Shown here: positions 59,952-64,000 of the stretch, piece by piece
How positions within the stretch are numbered: the first letter of the stretch is position 1
Layout: the number at the start of each line of letters is the position of its first letter
From: Dickeya chrysanthemi NCPPB 402
Lineage (GTDB): Bacteria; Pseudomonadota; Gammaproteobacteria; Enterobacterales; Enterobacteriaceae
Direction of reading: 5' to 3'
DNA: 64,000 nucleotides
Assembly (NCBI RefSeq): GCF_000406105.1
Contig: NZ_CM001974.1
Coordinates: 3,857,128-3,921,127, forward strand
The notes under the pieces: model-generated
The model's database searches: none
Seen by the model: the letters and a program-made list of their open reading frames with translations, nothing else
Told to the model about the DNA's origin: nothing
Made by a program: the position numbers and the translations under genes

Positions 59952-60365
59952 ATGACATCAAGACGGGACTGGCTGTTGCAGCAACTGGGGATCACCCAGT
60001 GGACCTTGCGTCGTCCGTCGGTGCTGAAAGGCGAAATCGCCGTCAGCCTGCCGCCCGACGCCCGGTTACTGATCATTGCCGATCCACTCCCCGCCAGCGA
60101 CGACCCGCTATTGCAGGACGTGGTGCGCAGCCTGCATCTCTCCGCGCAGCAAATAGTCGGCCTGACGCCGCGTCAGGCGCAGATGCTGCCGGAGCACACC
60201 CGCTGCCACAGTTGGTGGCTGGGGCTACCCGCCACCGACCAGTGGGATGGCGTACAACTGACCAGCCCGACGCTGGCCGAGCTTTATCACAATGCCGGGG
60301 CCAAACGCGCCCTGTGGCAACAGATTTGTCACCATGAACATGATTTCCACCCTGACCGCGGCTGA
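59952..60365 (+). CDS. holD: DNA polymerase III psi subunit
   Basis: 137 residues. Begins TSRRDWLLQQLGITQWTLRR, the N-terminal helix that binds the chi subunit; the middle ARLLIIADPLPASDDPLLQDV is the Rossmann-like strand region. Links the clamp loader to SSB through chi. Overlaps rimI by 32 bp, the same coupling as in E. coli. Confidence 0.93.
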   Translation: MTSRRDWLLQQLGITQWTLRRPSVLKGEIAVSLPPDARLLIIADPLPASDDPLLQDVVRSLHLSAQQIVGLTPRQAQMLPEHTRCHSWWLGLPATDQWDGVQLTSPTLAELYHNAGAKRALWQQICHHEHDFHPDRG

Positions 60366-60777
60366 CCTGCCGCAAGCGTTTGAGATTGAACGCCTGAGCC
60401 ACGCTTTCCCGTGGAGCGAACAAACCTTCATCAGCAATCAGGGCGAGCGTTACCTCAACCTGAAACTGTGTCATGACCAGCAACTGGTGGCCTACGCCAT
60501 CACCCAGGTGGTGCTGGATGAAGCCACGCTGTTCAATATCGCCGTCGCTCCTGCGCACCAGCGCCACGGCTACGGGCGTCAGTTGCTGGAGCACCTGATT
60601 GCCGAGCTGGAACGCCGCGACATTCTGACGCTGTGGCTGGAAGTGCGTGCCTCCAACACCCGCGCCATCGCGCTGTATCAAAGCATGGGATTCAACGAAG
60701 TATCGGTACGGCGGGATTATTACCCGACCGCCACCGGCCGGGAAGACGCCATTATTATGGCGCTGCCGCTGGGGTGA
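60334..60777 (+). CDS. rimI: Ribosomal protein bS18 N-acetyltransferase RimI
   Basis: 147 residues from ATG 60334 (E. coli 148; ATG 60340 is an alternative). GNAT fold with acetyl-CoA loop VAPAHQRHGYGRQLLEHL near residue 70, and substrate-side HAFPWSEQTF and YYPTATGREDAIIM. Acetylates the N-terminus of S18. Downstream of holD. Confidence 0.95.
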   Translation: MNMISTLTAADLPQAFEIERLSHAFPWSEQTFISNQGERYLNLKLCHDQQLVAYAITQVVLDEATLFNIAVAPAHQRHGYGRQLLEHLIAELERRDILTLWLEVRASNTRAIALYQSMGFNEVSVRRDYYPTATGREDAIIMALPLG

Positions 60778-60806
60778 TAAGGCGGGAGCACAGAGGCTAA
60801 AAGTAA

Positions 60807-60834
60807 CAACGCTGCCGGACGGCAGCGTTGTTTT
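60807..60834. terminator. Bidirectional terminator between rimI and deoD
   Basis: Perfect 10-bp stem CAACGCTGCC / GGCAGCGTTG with GGAC loop, TTTT on the plus side and TTACTTTT on the minus side. Serves holD-rimI and the deo operon. Confidence 0.82.
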
Positions 60835-60840
60835 ATCGCA

Positions 60841-61566
60841 TCAAGCCTCGGCTTTATCGCCCAGCAGTACCGATTCCAGCGCGATTTCGATCATCTCGTT
60901 AAAGGTGGTCTGGCGCTCGGCGGCGGTGGTCTGCTCTTGGGTGCGGATATGGTCGGACACGGTGCAGATAGCCAGCGCTTTAGCGCCGAATTCCGCCGCC
61001 ACGCCGTAGATGCCGGCCGCTTCCATTTCCACGCCCAGAATGCCGTATTTTTCCATCACGTCGAACATTTGCGGGTCCGGCGTGTAGAACAGATCGGCGG
61101 AGAACAGGTTGCCGACGCGGGCGTTGATGCCGCGTGCTTTGGCCGCGTCCACCGCGTGGCGCAGCAGGTCGAAGTCGGCAATGGCCGAGAAATCGTGATC
61201 TTTAAAGCGCATACGGTTCACTTTGGAATCGGTGCAGGCACCCATACCGATCACCACGTCGCGCAATTTCACATCGGCGCGCACCGCACCGCAAGAACCG
61301 ACGCGGATGATTTTCTTCACGCCGTATTCTGTTATCAGCTCTTTGGTGTAAATCGAGCAGGACGGGATGCCCATGCCGTGGCCCATCACGGAAATACGAC
61401 GGCCTTTGTAAGTCCCGGTGAAGCCCAACATGCCACGCACGTTGTTCACTTCCACCACGTTTTCCAGAAAGGTTTCCGCGATGTACTTGGCGCGCAGCGG
61501 GTCGCCCGGCATCAGTACCACGTCAGCGAAGTCACCCATTTCTGCATTGATATGTGGCGTAGCCAT
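60841..61566 (-). CDS. deoD: Purine-nucleoside phosphorylase
   Basis: 241 residues from ATG 61566 ([20 protein letters not shown]), family length. Phosphate-site [15 protein letters not shown] (residues ~19-33), catalytic Asp in [10 protein letters not shown] near 204. Cleaves purine (deoxy)nucleosides with phosphate. Last gene of deoA-deoB-deoD here. Confidence 0.97.
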   Translation of the reverse strand: MATPHINAEMGDFADVVLMPGDPLRAKYIAETFLENVVEVNNVRGMLGFTGTYKGRRISVMGHGMGIPSCSIYTKELITEYGVKKIIRVGSCGAVRADVKLRDVVIGMGACTDSKVNRMRFKDHDFSAIADFDLLRHAVDAAKARGINARVGNLFSADLFYTPDPQMFDVMEKYGILGVEMEAAGIYGVAAEFGAKALAICTVSDHIRTQEQTTAAERQTTFNEMIEIALESVLLGDKAEA

Positions 61567-61637
61567 GCTTTTTCTTCCTTCTTGATATGGCGTCAAACCG
61601 CCATTGAATTAAATAATCGCGTTCCTTGTCAGGAACA

Positions 61638-62861
61638 TCACAACATTGACTTGCCGTAATCCATCGGCGACAAGCCGAAGTAGCTGGCAACCGTCTGGCC
61701 GATATCGGCAAAGGTGGTGCGGTGGCCGTAATCGCCCGGCTTAACGTTCGGCCCGTACATCAGCACCGGCACATGCTCGCGGGTGTGATCGGTGCCGGGC
61801 CAGCTTGGGTCGCAACCGTGGTCGGCGGTCAGAATCAGGATGTCATCGCCCGTCACCCGCGCCAGCATCTCCGGCAGGCGGCGGTCAAACAGCTCCAGCG
61901 CGGCGGCATAACCGGCAATATCACGGCGATGGCCGTAGGACGAGTCGAAATCGACAAAATTGGTGAACACGATGGTGTCGTCGCCGGCCTGCGCCATCTC
62001 TTTCAGCGTGGCGTCAAACAGCGCATCGATACCGGTGGCTTTCACTTTTTTGGTGATGCCGACGTTGGCGTAGATATCGGCGATTTTCCCCACCGACACC
62101 ACGTTGCCGCCCTTCTCGTCCACCAGCTTTTTCAGCATGGTCGGCGCCGGCGGCTCCACCGCCAGATCGTGGCGGTTACCGGTACGCTGGAACTGGCCGG
62201 CTTTATCACCGACGAACGGCCGGGCGATCACCCGCCCAATGTTGTAACCGCCTTCGGTCAGTTCCTCACGGGCGATTTCACACAGTTCGTACAGCTTCTC
62301 CAGCCCGAAGGTCTCTTCATGGCAGGCGATCTGAAATACCGAATCTGCCGAGGTATAGAAAATCGGCTTGCCGGTTTTCATGTGTTCCTCGCCAAGCTGG
62401 TCAAGGATCACCGTACCGGAAGAGTGGCAGTTGCCGAGATAACCCGGTAACCCGGCGCGCTCCACCAGCCGGTCCAGCAGCGCCTGCGGGAAGCTATTAT
62501 GCTCGTCGAGGAAATAGCCCCAATCGAACAGCACCGGCACACCGCCGATTTCCCAGTGGCCGGACGGCGTATCCTTGCCGGAGGAAATTTCGCTGGCGTA
62601 CGCGTACGCGCCGATGATCTCCGCCTGCGCGTCCAGCCCCGGCGGGAACTGCCCGGTGGAACCTTCGGCCGCTTTGCCCAACCCTAAACGGCTCAGGTTC
62701 GGCAACCGCAGCGGCCCCTGCCGACCGGTATCCGCCTTGCCTTGTGCGCAGGCTTGTGCGATATGGCCCAGCGTATCTGAACCTGCGTCGCCAAACCGTT
62801 CGGCATCGGCGGCGCTGCCAATCCCGAACGAGTCGAGAACCATAATAAATGCACGTTTCAT
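61638..62861 (-). CDS. deoB: Phosphopentomutase
   Basis: 407 residues from ATG 62861 ([17 protein letters not shown]), equal to E. coli. Alkaline-phosphatase-fold metal ligands in DSFGIG and in [21 protein letters not shown]. Interconverts (deoxy)ribose-1- and -5-phosphates. Between deoA and deoD on the minus strand. Confidence 0.97.
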   Translation of the reverse strand: MKRAFIMVLDSFGIGSAADAERFGDAGSDTLGHIAQACAQGKADTGRQGPLRLPNLSRLGLGKAAEGSTGQFPPGLDAQAEIIGAYAYASEISSGKDTPSGHWEIGGVPVLFDWGYFLDEHNSFPQALLDRLVERAGLPGYLGNCHSSGTVILDQLGEEHMKTGKPIFYTSADSVFQIACHEETFGLEKLYELCEIAREELTEGGYNIGRVIARPFVGDKAGQFQRTGNRHDLAVEPPAPTMLKKLVDEKGGNVVSVGKIADIYANVGITKKVKATGIDALFDATLKEMAQAGDDTIVFTNFVDFDSSYGHRRDIAGYAAALELFDRRLPEMLARVTGDDILILTADHGCDPSWPGTDHTREHVPVLMYGPNVKPGDYGHRTTFADIGQTVASYFGLSPMDYGKSML

Positions 62862-62943
62862 ATTGTTATCTCCTGCGTCGTGCGTAAGGGCACAGCGTGT
62901 ACATAAAGTATCAATGCGCATAAGGCGAAGCGGCGACCGTAGG

Positions 62944-64000
62944 CTATATATCCGCGACGTCTATGCGACGATAAATCAGCGGACAGAGCGCAGGTGGTTG
63001 TTCGGCAAGGCAAATCACCTCGCGCAGCGCCTGCGCGGCCTGTTGCCAGTCAGACTCGGTTTTGGCGTGGATAACCGCCAGTGGACGCTCGGCATCCACG
63101 CGGTCGCCCAAACTGACCATGTCGCTCAGCCCGACACTACTATCAATGATATCACTGGCCTGACGTCGACCACCACCCAGCGCCACCACCGTCATGCCCA
63201 AGGCGCGCGCATCCATCGTGCCGACGAAGCCTTCCCGCTCAGCAAATACCGGCTTGCTGAGCGTCGCCGGTTGCAGATAGCGATCGTAATGCTCGACAAA
63301 ATCCGCCGGGCCGCGCTGGGCTGCGACCATACGGCCAAACACCTCCGCCGCACGGCCACTGTCCAACGCATTCTGGAGTTTGGCCCGCGCCTCGGCGGCG
63401 TCACGCGCCAGGTTGCCCGACAGCAACATCGATTCGCATAGCGCCATCGTCACCTCAAACAGACGGGGATTACGCTGCTCGCCGGTGAGAAAGCGCACCG
63501 CTTCGCGGACTTCTAACGCGTTACCCGCACTGGAAGCCAGCACTTGGTTCATGTCGGTCAGCAACGCGCTGGTACGGCAACCGGCATTATTGGCGACGCC
63601 GACAATCGCCTTCGCCAGCTGTTCAGACTGCTCATAGGTCGGCATAAACGCACCGGAACCGACTTTGACGTCCATCACCAGCGCATCCAGCCCTTCCGCC
63701 AGCTTTTTCGCCAGAATCGAGGCGGTAATCAGCGGGATGGAATCCACGGTAGCGGTGATGTCGCGGGTGGCGTAGAAACGCTTGTCCGCCGGTGCCAGCG
63801 AGTTGGTCTGGCCGATAATCGCCACCCCGACCTGACGGATAATCTGCCGAAACACCTCGTCATCAGGGAAAATATCCAGCCCCGGAATCGACTCCAGTTT
63901 ATCCAGCGTACCGCCGGTGTGGCCCAGTCCACGGCCGGAAATCATCGGCACATAGCCACCACAGGCCGCTACCATCGGCCCCAGCATCAGCGACGTCACA
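62944..64000 (-). CDS. deoA: Thymidine phosphorylase, 5' end outside window
   Basis: The C-terminal ~352 residues of a ~440-residue enzyme; the reading frame is open to the window edge at 64000, so the first ~90 residues lie beyond. Visible: [15 protein letters not shown] near the phosphate/pyrimidine site, [27 protein letters not shown]. Cleaves thymidine to thymine and deoxyribose-1-phosphate. Heads deoA-deoB-deoD in this segment; deoC would be further upstream. Confidence 0.96.
   Translation of the reverse strand, partial: VTSLMLGPMVAACGGYVPMISGRGLGHTGGTLDKLESIPGLDIFPDDEVFRQIIRQVGVAIIGQTNSLAPADKRFYATRDITATVDSIPLITASILAKKLAEGLDALVMDVKVGSGAFMPTYEQSEQLAKAIVGVANNAGCRTSALLTDMNQVLASSAGNALEVREAVRFLTGEQRNPRLFEVTMALCESMLLSGNLARDAAEARAKLQNALDSGRAAEVFGRMVAAQRGPADFVEHYDRYLQPATLSKPVFAEREGFVGTMDARALGMTVVALGGGRRQASDIIDSSVGLSDMVSLGDRVDAERPLAVIHAKTESDWQQAAQALREVICLAEQPPALCPLIYRRIDVADI

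Overview
The window reads as chromosomal DNA of a plant-associated enterobacterium of the Pectobacteriaceae, most likely Dickeya. This rests on close family resemblance of nearly every housekeeping protein to E. coli counterparts, E. coli-like blocks (acs-yjcH-actP/yjcE/ghxP; recJ-prfB-lysS; dsbC-xerD; fldB/cptA-sdhE/ygfZ; gcvTHP; tRNA-Leu x3-rsmC/holD-rimI), ERIC-type repeats, and accessory loci such as budAB and a gpdQ-containing uptake operon. The genus is an inference from remembered proteins, not from a search.

Layout. 1-2967: gene-poor, with three ERIC-like repeats and one orphan PAS protein. 2968-10289: acetate use (acs, yjcH, actP), then cation/proton antiporter yjcE and purine permease ghxP on the other strand. 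10763-11052: a CRP-associated pair of tiny genes, the second resembling the 28-residue E. coli protein AzuC. 11136-12738: lpxP and a molybdate-binding di-Mop protein. 12955-17993: an ABC importer resembling Ugp with an embedded GpdQ glycerophosphodiesterase, preceded by a possible Pho box and an odd 17-bp tandem repeat at the first start codon. 18060-31200: a surface-polysaccharide (probably O-antigen) locus. One arm (sugar-phosphate transferase, 4-reductase, WbpM-type dehydratase) looks like a machine for making and loading a UDP-6-deoxy-HexNAc primer; the other arm (manC, manB, gmd, wzm, wzt, epimerase/reductase, two glycosyltransferases) makes a GDP-6-deoxyhexose chain exported by an ABC transporter, behind an ops/RfaH element. 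The epimerase/reductase is broken by a one-base homopolymer change.

31478-45430: HxlR regulator with repeated operator-like sites, tRNA-Gly, a frameshifted LysE-type exporter, lysS, prfB (with its programmed +1 frameshift), recJ, dsbC, xerD, a YhjE-type transporter, fldB, cptA-sdhE, ygfZ, yqfA and an HD-domain protein. 45510-50072: glycine cleavage operon gcvTHP. 50582-55758: fermentation genes, fucO under a perfect FNR box, and budA-budB with divergent budR. 55850-60777: Fur-box-linked small membrane protein, three tRNA-Leu genes, a LysR/aldo-keto reductase pair, rsmC, holD, rimI. 60841-64000: deoD, deoB and the 3' part of deoA, which runs off the window.

No prophage, insertion sequence or CRISPR array was seen. 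The least explained pieces are the tiny-gene pair at 10867-11052, the polysaccharide locus with its frameshifted sugar enzyme, and several short tandem repeats sitting exactly at gene edges.
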